Shown: positions 22,202-30,431 of the stretch, piece by piece
How the letters are laid out: every line of letters begins with the position of its first letter
Position numbering within the stretch: position 1 is the stretch's first letter
From: JACVRW01 sp963813495
GTDB lineage: Bacteria > Actinomycetota > Thermoleophilia > Solirubrobacterales > Thermoleophilaceae
Direction: 5' to 3'
NCBI GenBank assembly: GCA_963813495.1
Contig: CAWEZC010000001.1
Coordinates: forward strand, 1-64,000
DNA length: 64,000 nt
Notes under the pieces: model-generated
What the model was told of the DNA's origin: nothing
Database searches by the model: none
What the model saw: the letters and a program-made list of their open reading frames with translations, nothing else
Program-made: the position numbers and the translations under genes

Positions 22202-23482
22202 GTGCCGGAGCCGTCTGTAACAGTTCCCGCCGTGCCGCCTGTCGCCGCCGGCGTCGAGTTCCTGGAGGAGCCTCTGGCCGTCTTCGGTGTGCTGCTGATG
22301 CTCGGCGCCCTCGTAGCGGGTCTCGCCCGGCGCAGCTTCCTCTCGCTGACGGCCGCCTTCGTGGTGGCCGGCTTCCTGCTCGGAGGGGGCGGCCTGGGTG
22401 TGCTCGATCTCGATCCCACCTCGTCCTTCGTACAGGGCGTGGCCGTGGTGGCGCTGATCCTGATCCTGTTCCGCGACGGGCTCGAGGTGGAGCAGGAGAT
22501 GCTCCAGGACGCCTGGCACCTGCCCCTGCGCAAGCTCGCGCTGGCGATGCCGCTGACCTGCATCCTGATCGCCCTCGTCACGCACACCATCACCGACCTC
22601 GGCTGGGCTGAGTCCTTCCTGGTGGGCGCACTGCTGTCGCCCACCGATCCTGTGCTGTCGTCGGCGGTGGTCACCAACCCTCGTGTGCCCCGCATAGTCC
22701 GCCATTCGCTCAACCTGGAATCCGGGCTCAACGACGGCCTGGCCCTGCCCGCGGTGCTGGCCTTCGCGGCGGCGGCCTCCGCGGACCGGGAATTCGTCTG
22801 GTGGGAGTTCGTCCTCCAGGACGTGGGCTTCGGCCTCGCCACGGGCCTGGTGGTGGCGTTCCTGGCGGCACGCCTGATGCCGCGCAAGACGGCGCTCGGC
22901 TACGCGATCAGTCCGCACCAGAAGGCGCTGTATGCACTCGGCGTGGCCTTCGTCGCCTACGGGGTCGCCGTGCTGCCGCCGGAGGGCAACGGCTTCATCG
23001 CGGTGTTCGTGGCCGCGATCCTGCTCGGTATCATGCGGCCCGACATCGGCGAGTGTTTTGAGGCGCGCAGTGAGGACCTGATCGAGGTGGTCAAGCTCGG
23101 CGTCTTCCTCGTCTTCGGCGCCATCTTCACGTTCGACATCCTGTTCCAGGACGGCTGGGTGGCGCCTGCGATCGCCGCGTTCACGCTGCTGATCGCCCGC
23201 CCGCTATCGGTCTTCGCGGCACTGGCCGGCAGCACACAGGTGGACGCCTTCGAGAAGGCGTTCATGGCCTGGTTCGGGCCCAAGGGGGTGGCCACGATGA
23301 CATTCGCCCTGTTCGTGCTCGGTTCGGGCGTGCCCGGCGGCGAGGCGATCGCGAGCATTGCGGCGCTCACCGTGTTCATCTCGATCATTGCGCACGGCCT
23401 GACCGACCAGCCGGGGGCGGAGCTGATCGGCCGCCACGAGGAACGCCGTAAGCAGCCATCGCCCGCGGGCGCTGCCCCGTAG
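22202..23482 (+). CDS. Cation:proton antiporter (CPA1 type)
   Basis: A 426-residue polytopic protein of the Na+/H+ exchanger superfamily with about 12 hydrophobic helices. The conserved SPTDPVLSSAVV (Thr-Asp-Pro of the ion-binding core) and ESGLNDGLALPAVLAF identify it; GPKGVATMTFALFVLGSGV in the second half is also typical. It probably exchanges monovalent cations for protons across the plasma membrane. The first GTG is taken as start; a second GTG 30 bases downstream is an alternative. It is divergent from the GH2 gene, and a cupin gene follows on the same strand. Confidence 0.9.
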   Translation: MPEPSVTVPAVPPVAAGVEFLEEPLAVFGVLLMLGALVAGLARRSFLSLTAAFVVAGFLLGGGGLGVLDLDPTSSFVQGVAVVALILILFRDGLEVEQEMLQDAWHLPLRKLALAMPLTCILIALVTHTITDLGWAESFLVGALLSPTDPVLSSAVVTNPRVPRIVRHSLNLESGLNDGLALPAVLAFAAAASADREFVWWEFVLQDVGFGLATGLVVAFLAARLMPRKTALGYAISPHQKALYALGVAFVAYGVAVLPPEGNGFIAVFVAAILLGIMRPDIGECFEARSEDLIEVVKLGVFLVFGAIFTFDILFQDGWVAPAIAAFTLLIARPLSVFAALAGSTQVDAFEKAFMAWFGPKGVATMTFALFVLGSGVPGGEAIASIAALTVFISIIAHGLTDQPGAELIGRHEERRKQPSPAGAAP

Positions 23483-23526
23483 CTGGGGTAGATTGCCATT
23501 CCATCCGCACCCGAACCGGAGGAGCC

Positions 23527-23856
23527 ATGCAGACCTGGGACATCGCTTCGCTCGACGTGCAGCCGCATCAACCCGAGGTGCTGCGCTCCGACGAGGAGAC
23601 TCGGGTGATCGCGATCAATCTGCCGGCGGGCGAGCGGCTCAACGAGCATCAGGTGCACGAGCGCGCCTGGGTGGTCGTAGCGGCCGGCGAGGTGGAGTTC
23701 GAACAGGGCGGCGAGACGGTCACCGGCGGCCCCGGCTTCCTGGTCCACTTCGACCCCAACGAGCGCCACGAGGTGCGCGCCGGCAGTGACTCGCGCCTGA
23801 TCCTGCTGCTCTCGCCGTGGCCGGGCGAGGGGCACCCGAGCCGTCCGAGCCCATAG
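23527..23856 (+). CDS. Cupin-domain protein
   Basis: A 109-residue single-domain cupin. The first motif region LNEHQVHERAWVVVAAGEVEFEQGG carries two His and a Glu spaced as metal ligands, and the second motif FDPNERHEVRAGSDSRLILLLS supplies a further His. It is soluble, with no signal peptide. A CCGGAGGAG-type ribosome-binding site precedes the ATG. It lies between the antiporter gene and the cytochrome c maturation operon. Function is unknown, as for most small cupins. Confidence 0.85.
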   Translation: MQTWDIASLDVQPHQPEVLRSDEETRVIAINLPAGERLNEHQVHERAWVVVAAGEVEFEQGGETVTGGPGFLVHFDPNERHEVRAGSDSRLILLLSPWPGEGHPSRPSP

Positions 23857-23881
23857 GCGCGGCCTGCCAGAATTGCCACAG

Positions 23882-24274
23882 ATGGATCCGTCCCGCAAGC
23901 GCAAGGTCCGGCTCTGGGTGGCGCTCACCGCCGTCGTCGTGCTGGCCACCGCACTCATCTACACGAGCTTCAGCGCCTCGACCGAGGCCAGCAAGCCCAG
24001 CGAGATCCGGCCCGGGCAGTCGTATGAGCTGACCGGCAAGGTCGTAGACGACTCGGTGGCCCGAGGCTCCGACCAGCTGCGCTTCCGCATCCGCGACCGT
24101 GACGGAACCGAGTCGGTGCCCGTCGTCTACAGCGGCGTGGTGCCGGACCCGTTCCGGGAAGGACGCGAGGTGATCGTCTCGGGCGAGCTCAAGCAGGGCA
24201 CGTTCGTGGCCGAGCGCGACTCGCTCATCACCAAGTGCCCGTCGAAGTTCACCAAGGAAGAGAACAACTCCTAA
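23882..24274 (+). CDS. ccmE: Cytochrome c maturation heme chaperone CcmE (Cys-type)
   Basis: A 130-residue membrane-anchored OB-fold protein that receives heme and passes it to the CcmF ligase. It shows one N-terminal helix (VRLWVALTAVVVLATALIYTSF) and an extracytoplasmic barrel with LRFRIRDRDGTESVPVVYSGVVPDPFREGREVIVSGEL, the CcmE hallmark (Y-x-G-x-x-P-D-x-F-x-E-G). At the heme attachment site, classical CcmE has His in a HDExY motif; here the sequence is TKCPSKF, a Cys variant like the CxxxY form, with Phe in place of Tyr. ccmF begins 1 base after the stop. The ATG gives MDPSRKRKVRLW; an upstream TTG is less likely. Confidence 0.93.
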   Translation: MDPSRKRKVRLWVALTAVVVLATALIYTSFSASTEASKPSEIRPGQSYELTGKVVDDSVARGSDQLRFRIRDRDGTESVPVVYSGVVPDPFREGREVIVSGELKQGTFVAERDSLITKCPSKFTKEENNS

Positions 24275-24275
24275 C

Positions 24276-26435
24276 GTGGCGGGAGTAGGTTCCGCCGCCC
24301 TCACCGTCGGACTCCTGGCCGCCCTTTACGCGGTCGGCGCCTCGGTCTTCGGGGCATTGCGGGGACGGCGCGAGTGGGTCGATTCGGGCCGCCGGGCGAT
24401 GTACTGCGTCGCCGCGCTCTGCGTGCTGGCCTTCGCGATCCTCGAGTCCGCCTTCCTGCGCTCAGACTTCTCGTTCCAGCTGGTGGCCGAGGGCTCCTCA
24501 ACGGACACGCCCACCTTCTACAAGGTCACCGCGCTGTGGGCGACCCAAGACGGCTCACTGCTGTTGTGGGCGACCCTCCTGGGGTTGTTCTCGAGCGCCG
24601 TGCTGTTTCTCACGCGGCGCTCGCTGCGCGACATCACGCCCTGGGCCGCGGCTGTGCTCGGGGCCGTGGGCGCCTTCTTCCTGTTCCTGATGGTGGGCTG
24701 GGAGAACCCGTTCACCACGCTCGCCTCCCCTCCCGCCGAGGGCGCCGGACTCAACCCGTTGCTGCGCCACCCGGCGATGATGATCCATCCGCCGATGCTG
24801 TACACGGGCTACGTCGGCTTCTCGATCCCGTTCGCCTTCGCCATCGGCGCGCTGATCGCCCGCCACACGGGGGCGGACTGGATCCGCGCCACACGCCGCT
24901 TCGCGCTCGTGGCCTGGACCTTCCTGGGAACGGGCATCCTGCTGGGCGCGCTGTGGTCCTACTCCGAGCTCGGCTGGGGTGGCTACTGGGCCTGGGACCC
25001 TGTCGAGAACGCCTCGCTGATGCCCTGGCTCGTGGGCACCGCGTTCCTGCACTCGATCATGGTGCAGGAGAAGCGCGGGATGCTGAAGATCTGGAACGCG
25101 TCGCTGATCTGCGCCACGTTCGTGCTCGCGCTGCTCGGTACCTTCCTGGTGCGCAGCGGCATCCTTGACTCGATCCACGCCTTCGGCGCCTCCACGATCG
25201 GGGTGCAGTTCCTCGTGTTCATCGCGCTCGTCGTGGGGCTCTCGGTGGGTCTCATCCTGGCCCGGCTGCCCGACCTTCGCAGCGAGGCCAAGCTCGATTC
25301 GCTGCTGTCCCGCGAGGCCTTCTTCCTGCTCAACAACCTGGTGCTGGTCGGGCTCTGCCTGGTGATCCTGTGGGGCACGTTCTTCCCGCTGATCTCCGAG
25401 GCGCTCACGGGCACCGAGGAGACGGTCGGCCCGCCCTGGTTCGACCGCCTGACCATGCCGCTGGCGCTCGTGCTGGTGCTGCTCACGGGGGTCGGCCCGG
25501 TGCTGGCCTGGCGGCGCGTGACCCTGTCCTCGCTGCGCCGGGTCCTGCTCGTGCCCCTGGTGGCCACGGCGGTGGCGCTGGCCGGCCTGCTGGCGCTCAC
25601 CGACGCCGCTGACAGCCCGCCCTCGCTCGTGATGTTCTGCTTCGTGGCCTTCGTGCTGGCCGTGATCGGCCAGGAGTTCTGGCGCGGCGCCGCGGCGCGC
25701 CGGACGATGACCGGCGAGGCCTGGCCGCGGGCGCTCGCGCAGCTCACCGGGCGCAACCGCCGCCGCTACGGCGGCTACCTGGTTCACGCGGGCATCGCCG
25801 TGATGTTCCTCGGCATAGCCGCCTCCTCGGCCTTCATCGAGCAGCGCGACGTGCGCCTGTCGCCGGGCGAATCCTTTCGCTTCGACGATTACGAGGTGAC
25901 CTACCGGGCGCCCACCGCCAAGCTCGGCGGCGACGACTCCGGCACCGGCGCTCCCATCTCCTTCGGCGCGGTGATCGACGTGCGCAAGGGCGACGAGAGC
26001 TTCACCCTTCGCCCGGCGCGCAACTTCTACTCCAGCGGCGATCCGTCGCTGGGCACGATCTCGCGCTTCTTCGAGGGAGAGGCCACCAGCGAGGTGGATG
26101 TCCGCTGGGGGCTTCGCCGGGACTTCTGGCTGGCGGTACGGCCTGACATCGCCTCGCTCGAGAAGCCCATCCGCGCGGCCGACGCCCAGTTCGCCAACGC
26201 CTCCGGGAACGTGCAGGCGCTCATCATCGCCGCCCTGGCCGAGCGCTACCGCAAGGACCCGCCCGCCGCCACCTTCCGTGCCATCGCCTCGCCGCTCGTG
26301 GCCTGGATCTGGATCGGCGGGGCGATCGCCCTGCTCGGGGCGCTGGTGGCGGCCTGGCCCTCGCCCGAGGCGCGGCTGCGGCGCGTGCGCTCGCTCTATG
26401 CCGCCCGCCTGGGCAAAGAGCTCTCGCGCGCGTAG
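24276..26435 (+). CDS. ccmF: Cytochrome c heme lyase subunit CcmF
   Basis: A 719-residue polytopic protein that attaches heme to apocytochrome c outside the membrane. The WWD heme-handling domain reads WGGYWAWDPVENASLMPW at about residues 234-251. About 14-15 hydrophobic helices are seen, with the large extracytoplasmic loop near the C-terminus (LGGDDSGTGAPISFGAVIDV). The start is GTG one base after the ccmE stop, and its stop overlaps the next gene's GTG. Only ccmE, ccmF and a ccmI-like gene are in this operon; ccmA-D and ccmG/ccmH are not visible in the window and may lie elsewhere. Confidence 0.95.
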   Translation: MAGVGSAALTVGLLAALYAVGASVFGALRGRREWVDSGRRAMYCVAALCVLAFAILESAFLRSDFSFQLVAEGSSTDTPTFYKVTALWATQDGSLLLWATLLGLFSSAVLFLTRRSLRDITPWAAAVLGAVGAFFLFLMVGWENPFTTLASPPAEGAGLNPLLRHPAMMIHPPMLYTGYVGFSIPFAFAIGALIARHTGADWIRATRRFALVAWTFLGTGILLGALWSYSELGWGGYWAWDPVENASLMPWLVGTAFLHSIMVQEKRGMLKIWNASLICATFVLALLGTFLVRSGILDSIHAFGASTIGVQFLVFIALVVGLSVGLILARLPDLRSEAKLDSLLSREAFFLLNNLVLVGLCLVILWGTFFPLISEALTGTEETVGPPWFDRLTMPLALVLVLLTGVGPVLAWRRVTLSSLRRVLLVPLVATAVALAGLLALTDAADSPPSLVMFCFVAFVLAVIGQEFWRGAAARRTMTGEAWPRALAQLTGRNRRRYGGYLVHAGIAVMFLGIAASSAFIEQRDVRLSPGESFRFDDYEVTYRAPTAKLGGDDSGTGAPISFGAVIDVRKGDESFTLRPARNFYSSGDPSLGTISRFFEGEATSEVDVRWGLRRDFWLAVRPDIASLEKPIRAADAQFANASGNVQALIIAALAERYRKDPPAATFRAIASPLVAWIWIGGAIALLGALVAAWPSPEARLRRVRSLYAARLGKELSRA

Positions 26436-26725
26436 TGGAGTACGCAATCGCCCTGCTCGTCCTGGCCGCCCTCGTTACGCTCGCCGTGGCACGACCCCTG
26501 CGTGAGCGCGGCCCCGAGGAACAGCCCGACGAGATCCGGATCGAGGAGCTCGAGGCAGCCAAGGAGGCCAAGTACCGCGAGATCCGGGACGCCGAGCTCG
26601 ATCACCGGATGGGGAAGACCGGTCGCAGCGACTGGCGCGCGGTGGACCGCCAGCTGCGCGCGGAGGCGATCGAGATCCTGCGCGAGCTCGACCGGCTCGA
26701 GGGCCGCCCGCTCGATGCGCGCTAG
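26435..26725 (+). CDS. CcmI-like N-terminal membrane protein
   Basis: A 96-residue protein with one N-terminal helix (AIALLVLAALVTLAVARPL) and a cytoplasmic helical segment ELEAAKEAKYREIRDAELDHRMGKTGRSDWRAVD ending in EILRELDRLEG. This is the pattern of the N-terminal part of CcmI (apocytochrome chaperone; the GKxxxxDxxxL segment), without the TPR part. The GTG start overlaps the ccmF stop by 1 base, so it is translationally coupled and belongs to the cytochrome c maturation operon. Confidence 0.7.
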   Translation: MEYAIALLVLAALVTLAVARPLRERGPEEQPDEIRIEELEAAKEAKYREIRDAELDHRMGKTGRSDWRAVDRQLRAEAIEILRELDRLEGRPLDAR

Positions 26726-26762
26726 CGACGCCCCATGGCTCGCTCGCTAGGCTTCGGCGCCG

Positions 26763-26987
26763 ATGGAAGCGATTCTCTACGGCGTCCAGGTGATCCTCGC
26801 TGTGATGGTCATCGTGCTCGTCCTGATGCACTCGGGCAAGGACTCGGGACTCTCCGGAGCCTTCGGCGTGGGCACGGGTGCGGGCCCCTTCGGCGGTGGC
26901 TCGCTGGTGGAGCGCAACCTAAACCGCTGGACGATCGGCTTCGCCCTGCTGTTCGTGGCGAACGTGATCGTGCTCCTCAAGATCTGA
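26763..26987 (+). CDS. secG: Preprotein translocase subunit SecG
   Basis: A 74-residue protein with two hydrophobic helices (YGVQVILAVMVIVLVLMH and IGFALLFVANVIVLLK) separated by a Gly-rich, polar loop with SGKDSGLSGAFGVGTG. This length and the HSGKDSGL loop are characteristic of actinobacterial SecG, an accessory of the SecYEG channel. It is 37 bases downstream of the ccm operon and precedes the PP2C gene. Confidence 0.95.
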   Translation: MEAILYGVQVILAVMVIVLVLMHSGKDSGLSGAFGVGTGAGPFGGGSLVERNLNRWTIGFALLFVANVIVLLKI

Positions 26988-27060
26988 TCCGGGCTCATCT
27001 GAGCGGGGCGCCTGCGGGGTACAGTGGGCAAAGGACTCGGACTCGTGTGGGGGACGTCCA

Positions 27061-29079
27061 ATGAGCATTGCCCGCCGTTTGCAGCGCACCGACCGCCTTG
27101 CCGGTCTGGCGGATGCGGTTCTGGATGGCCTCGAGAGCTTCGGATCCGTCGGCCTGGGCGTGTTCGACTCCGAGCTGCGCTTCGTTCATATCAACCGGGC
27201 GATGGCGGCGCTCAACGGGCGTCCGGTGCGCGACCACATCGGGCGCACCATCCTGGAGATCCTCCCTTCCACCGGCGACCAGCTCGCCGAGATCATGCGC
27301 GGAGTGCTCAAAGGTGAAGCGCTCCTCGACGTAGTCATCACCGCGCCGGCGCCCGACGGCCGGACCTTTCGCGCGAGCTACCTCCCGCTCCTCGGCGCCG
27401 GGGAGCCGCTGGTGGCCGCCGTGGTGGTGGAGACCACCGCACAGGGGGCCGACGCCGTGGCGCTACACATCAACGAACAGCGCCTGCGGCTCGCCCTGGA
27501 GGGCACCAACACGGGCATCTGGGAGTGGAACGTGCGCACGAACGGGCTGCGCTGGTCGGACGGCCTGGGGCCGATGTTCGGGCTCGACCGCGGCGAGCGG
27601 CCGGCCGACACCGAGGCCTTTCTGGAGCTCGTCCATCCCGATGACCGGGCCGAGGTCCGCAAGCGGTCCGTCCAAGCCGTCAAGGAAGGCCGCGGTTCCA
27701 GCTATGAGTTCCGCGCGCTGCGTCCAGACGGCGAGCTGCGCTGGATCGAGGCCCGCACCCACTTGATCAGCGGCGACGGGGGCGCCCCGCTCGCCCTGCT
27801 CGGGATCAACAGCGACGTGACCGAGCGCCGCAGGCGCCAGCAGGCGGCGGAGTTCCTCGCCGACGCCAGCCTCGTACTGTCGCGTCCGCTCGAGGCCCGT
27901 GAGACCCTGCGTGAGCTGGCCCGGCTGGCGGTTCCCGTGCTGGGCGACTGGACGACCGTGCATCTCGCGCGCGAGGACGGCTCCATCGACGCGCTGGGCG
28001 TCTGGCACACCGATTCGGCCCGCGTGGCCGAGGCGTGGGAGCTGACCCAGCGCTGGCCGGTCGATGCGGCCGGCGTCAGCGGCGTGGGTGAGGTGATCAG
28101 CACGGGGCGCCCGCAGCTGATGCCGGACGTGGGGGAGAGGGAGCTGATCGCCACGGCGCGCGACGCGGAGCACCTTGCGGCGCTGCGCCGGCTCGGACTG
28201 TGCTCGGCGATGATCGTGCCGCTTGTGGCGCGCGGCCAGACGCTCGGTGCGATGAGCTTCGGCTACTCCGAGTCCGGCCGCCGCCATACCCCAGGGGACC
28301 TCCGCCTCGCCCAGGACCTCGGCCGCCGTGCCGGTCTCGCCCTCGACAACGCGCGGCTGTACGAGGGTCAGCTCGACGTGGCGCTGACCCTGCAGCGCAG
28401 CCTCTTGCCACGCTCGTTGCCCGAGCCCGCCGGCCTTGAGCTCGGCGCGGCCTACCTGGCCGCGGGCCACCACACCGAGGCGGGTGGGGACTGGTACGAG
28501 GTGGTGGTGCTGCCCGACGGCGGGGTCGGGCTCGTGGTGGGCGACGTGGTGGGCCACGGGATCGACGCCGCCGCCGTGATGGGTCAGCTGCGCAGCGCCT
28601 CGCGCGCCTATGCACTCGAGTGCCTCGGTCCCGCGGAGCTGCTCGGCCGGCTGAGCCGCTTCGCCCAGACTGTCGAGGGCGCCCTCTACGCGACGGCGGT
28701 GTACGTGGTGATCGATCGCGACAGGGCGCGCGCTCGCTATGCCGGCGCGGGCCACCCGCCCGGGTTGCTGCTGGCACCGGGGCAGGCGCCGCGCTTTCTG
28801 GCCGAGCGACTCGGACCGGTACTCGGCGGGGTGCCCGACGAGCGCTTCGAGGACGGTGAGTTCGCGCTGGAGCCCGGGGCGAGCCTCCTGCTGTTCTCGG
28901 ATGGAGCGGTGGAGCGGCGCGGGGAGATAATCGACAGCGGGCTCGCCCGGCTGGCCGCGGTCGCGGCCGAGGAGGCCCGCGGCCCGCAGCAGCTCTGCGA
29001 CGCCTTGCCGGGGCGGCTGTTCGGCGACGACGCCCCGCGCGATGACGTGGTGTTCCTGGCCGCGCGCAGGCCCGCCTAG
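27061..29079 (+). CDS. PAS-PAS-GAF-PP2C (SpoIIE-type) phosphatase
   Basis: A 672-residue cytoplasmic signal protein. In order: a first PAS domain (about 15-130, GLGVFDSELRFVHINRAMAALNG), a second PAS/PAC (about 140-260, GIWEWNVRTNGLRWSDGLG and LRWIEARTHLIS), a GAF domain (about 265-425, ending LAQDLGRRAGLALDNARLY) and a PP2C/SpoIIE phosphatase (about 440-672). Metal-binding Asp residues occur in GGDWYEVVVLPDGG, GDVVGHGIDAAAVMGQLRS, LFSDGAVERRG and PRDDVVFLA. Such enzymes dephosphorylate anti-anti-sigma proteins in partner-switching modules; RsbW-like kinases occur at 10722 and 31911 but no STAS protein does. Its 3' end overlaps the convergent tldE gene by 4 bases. Any redox- or ligand-sensing role of the PAS domains is unknown. 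Confidence 0.93.
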   Translation: MSIARRLQRTDRLAGLADAVLDGLESFGSVGLGVFDSELRFVHINRAMAALNGRPVRDHIGRTILEILPSTGDQLAEIMRGVLKGEALLDVVITAPAPDGRTFRASYLPLLGAGEPLVAAVVVETTAQGADAVALHINEQRLRLALEGTNTGIWEWNVRTNGLRWSDGLGPMFGLDRGERPADTEAFLELVHPDDRAEVRKRSVQAVKEGRGSSYEFRALRPDGELRWIEARTHLISGDGGAPLALLGINSDVTERRRRQQAAEFLADASLVLSRPLEARETLRELARLAVPVLGDWTTVHLAREDGSIDALGVWHTDSARVAEAWELTQRWPVDAAGVSGVGEVISTGRPQLMPDVGERELIATARDAEHLAALRRLGLCSAMIVPLVARGQTLGAMSFGYSESGRRHTPGDLRLAQDLGRRAGLALDNARLYEGQLDVALTLQRSLLPRSLPEPAGLELGAAYLAAGHHTEAGGDWYEVVVLPDGGVGLVVGDVVGHGIDAAAVMGQLRSASRAYALECLGPAELLGRLSRFAQTVEGALYATAVYVVIDRDRARARYAGAGHPPGLLLAPGQAPRFLAERLGPVLGGVPDERFEDGEFALEPGASLLLFSDGAVERRGEIIDSGLARLAAVAAEEARGPQQLCDALPGRLFGDDAPRDDVVFLAARRPA

Positions 29080-30431
29080 CCGGCGGCGTCGGTGAAGCGA
29101 GCGGCCCGGACGCGCAGCGCCGGGCATACCGTCCCGGCGGCGAAGCGCCGCCCGTAGAACTCGCCGTCGCTCGTGAGCTGCTGGCGGCTCGTGAGCGCCT
29201 GCACGCCGGAGAACATCGACAGCAGGCTCTCGGTGAGTCGCAGGTCGCGCAGCGGGGCCGCGATGCGCCCGTCTTCGATGAGGAAGGTCCCATCGCGTGT
29301 CACGGCGGTGACCAGCGCCTCCTTGGGCCGGACCACGTTCTCGTACCAGAGGCGGGTCACGTAGATGCCGCGCTCCACCGGAGCGCACAGCTCTTGCTCG
29401 TTTTCGGCGCCGCCGCCCGCGAGGACGAGGTTGGTGGGGTGAGGGCCGAAGGAGTCGCCCCCCGGTGCCAGCGCGTGCCCGGTGGACTGAGTGCCGCCCA
29501 GCGCCGCGCTGCGCGTGTCGTGCACCACCCGGTGGGCCACGCCGTCCTGGATAAGCGGCAGCGGACGCTTGATGGTGCCCTCGGCATCGAAGGCGCGCGG
29601 GAGGCCGGCGGCAAAGCGCGGCGAGTCGGCGAGATTGATCGCCGGCGCGGCCACGCGCCGGCCCAGCCGGCCGTCGAGTGCGCCTCTGCCCTCCACGTGG
29701 GCCAGTCCGTTGAAGGCGGTGGCGGCGAGCAGGTCGAGCAGCGTGCCCACCGCGTGGGGCCCGAACACCACCGGATACTCGCCGGGTGCCAGCTCGGCCG
29801 GCTCGTCGGTGACGGCGGCCTTGGCGGCGGCGCGTGACGCCAAAGTCCCAGCCTCGAGGTCGCGCGCGGCCACCGAGGTCCCCGCGGCGTAGCCGCTGCG
29901 GCCGCCGGGCGCCAGGCAGACGACCTTCATGAAGGCGTCGGTCGTGCGGTCGGCCTCGGCGCCCGCGGGCGTGGCCACCGCGCGTTCGTCCTCGCCGGCC
30001 GCCCAGATTCCGTGGGCTTCGACTCCGGCGTTGCCGGCTTCCCGGAAGGCCGTCCGGAGAACCTTCGCGCCAACGCGCGGGTCGAGGTCGGCGGTCTCCG
30101 CGTCGTAGCCGTGGTGAGCCGGAGGCTCGGTGGGGTCGGGAAAGCCGGGGAACGACCCCCGCCCCGAGGCGTCGGCGGCAGCCGTGGCCGCGGCGGTGGC
30201 GCGGCGAGCGCAGGCCACCAGCGAGTCCTCGTCGATGCCGTTGGTGGACGCGCGTCCGACGTGACCCGAGCGCAGCACGGCGATCTCCACGGTCAGGTCC
30301 TCCACCGACGTGGCCTGAGTGGGGGCGTTGGCGGCGAAGCGCATCATCAGCGAGCGCTCACGCGCCACCAGGGCCAGGCTGTCGGGGCCCGCATGGTGCA
30401 CCGCGTGACCGGCGATCTCGACGGTGTTCAC
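29076..30431 (-). CDS. tldE: TldE/PmbA-type metalloprotease subunit
   Basis: A 451-residue TldD/TldE family protein, the partner subunit of a heterodimeric protease that processes modified peptides and unfolded substrates. It lacks the HExxxH zinc motif, as TldE does, but has the two-lobed domain structure, with LAPGEYPVVFGPHAVGTLLDLLA and the C-terminal SFGPHPTNLVLAGGG and LVTAVTRDGTFLIEDG motifs. It starts with GTG overlapping the tldD stop (GTGA), so translation is coupled. A longer frame extending upstream belongs to the tldD region and is excluded because only this start gives the family N-terminus. Confidence 0.9.
   Translation of the reverse strand: MNTVEIAGHAVHHAGPDSLALVARERSLMMRFAANAPTQATSVEDLTVEIAVLRSGHVGRASTNGIDEDSLVACARRATAAATAAADASGRGSFPGFPDPTEPPAHHGYDAETADLDPRVGAKVLRTAFREAGNAGVEAHGIWAAGEDERAVATPAGAEADRTTDAFMKVVCLAPGGRSGYAAGTSVAARDLEAGTLASRAAAKAAVTDEPAELAPGEYPVVFGPHAVGTLLDLLAATAFNGLAHVEGRGALDGRLGRRVAAPAINLADSPRFAAGLPRAFDAEGTIKRPLPLIQDGVAHRVVHDTRSAALGGTQSTGHALAPGGDSFGPHPTNLVLAGGGAENEQELCAPVERGIYVTRLWYENVVRPKEALVTAVTRDGTFLIEDGRIAAPLRDLRLTESLLSMFSGVQALTSRQQLTSDGEFYGRRFAAGTVCPALRVRAARFTDAAG

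Noticed and set aside
24555..26447. Long minus-strand frame opposite ccmF
   Set aside because: Low-complexity sequence rich in His, Glu, Gln and Arg; it is the antisense shadow of a clear ccmF gene.
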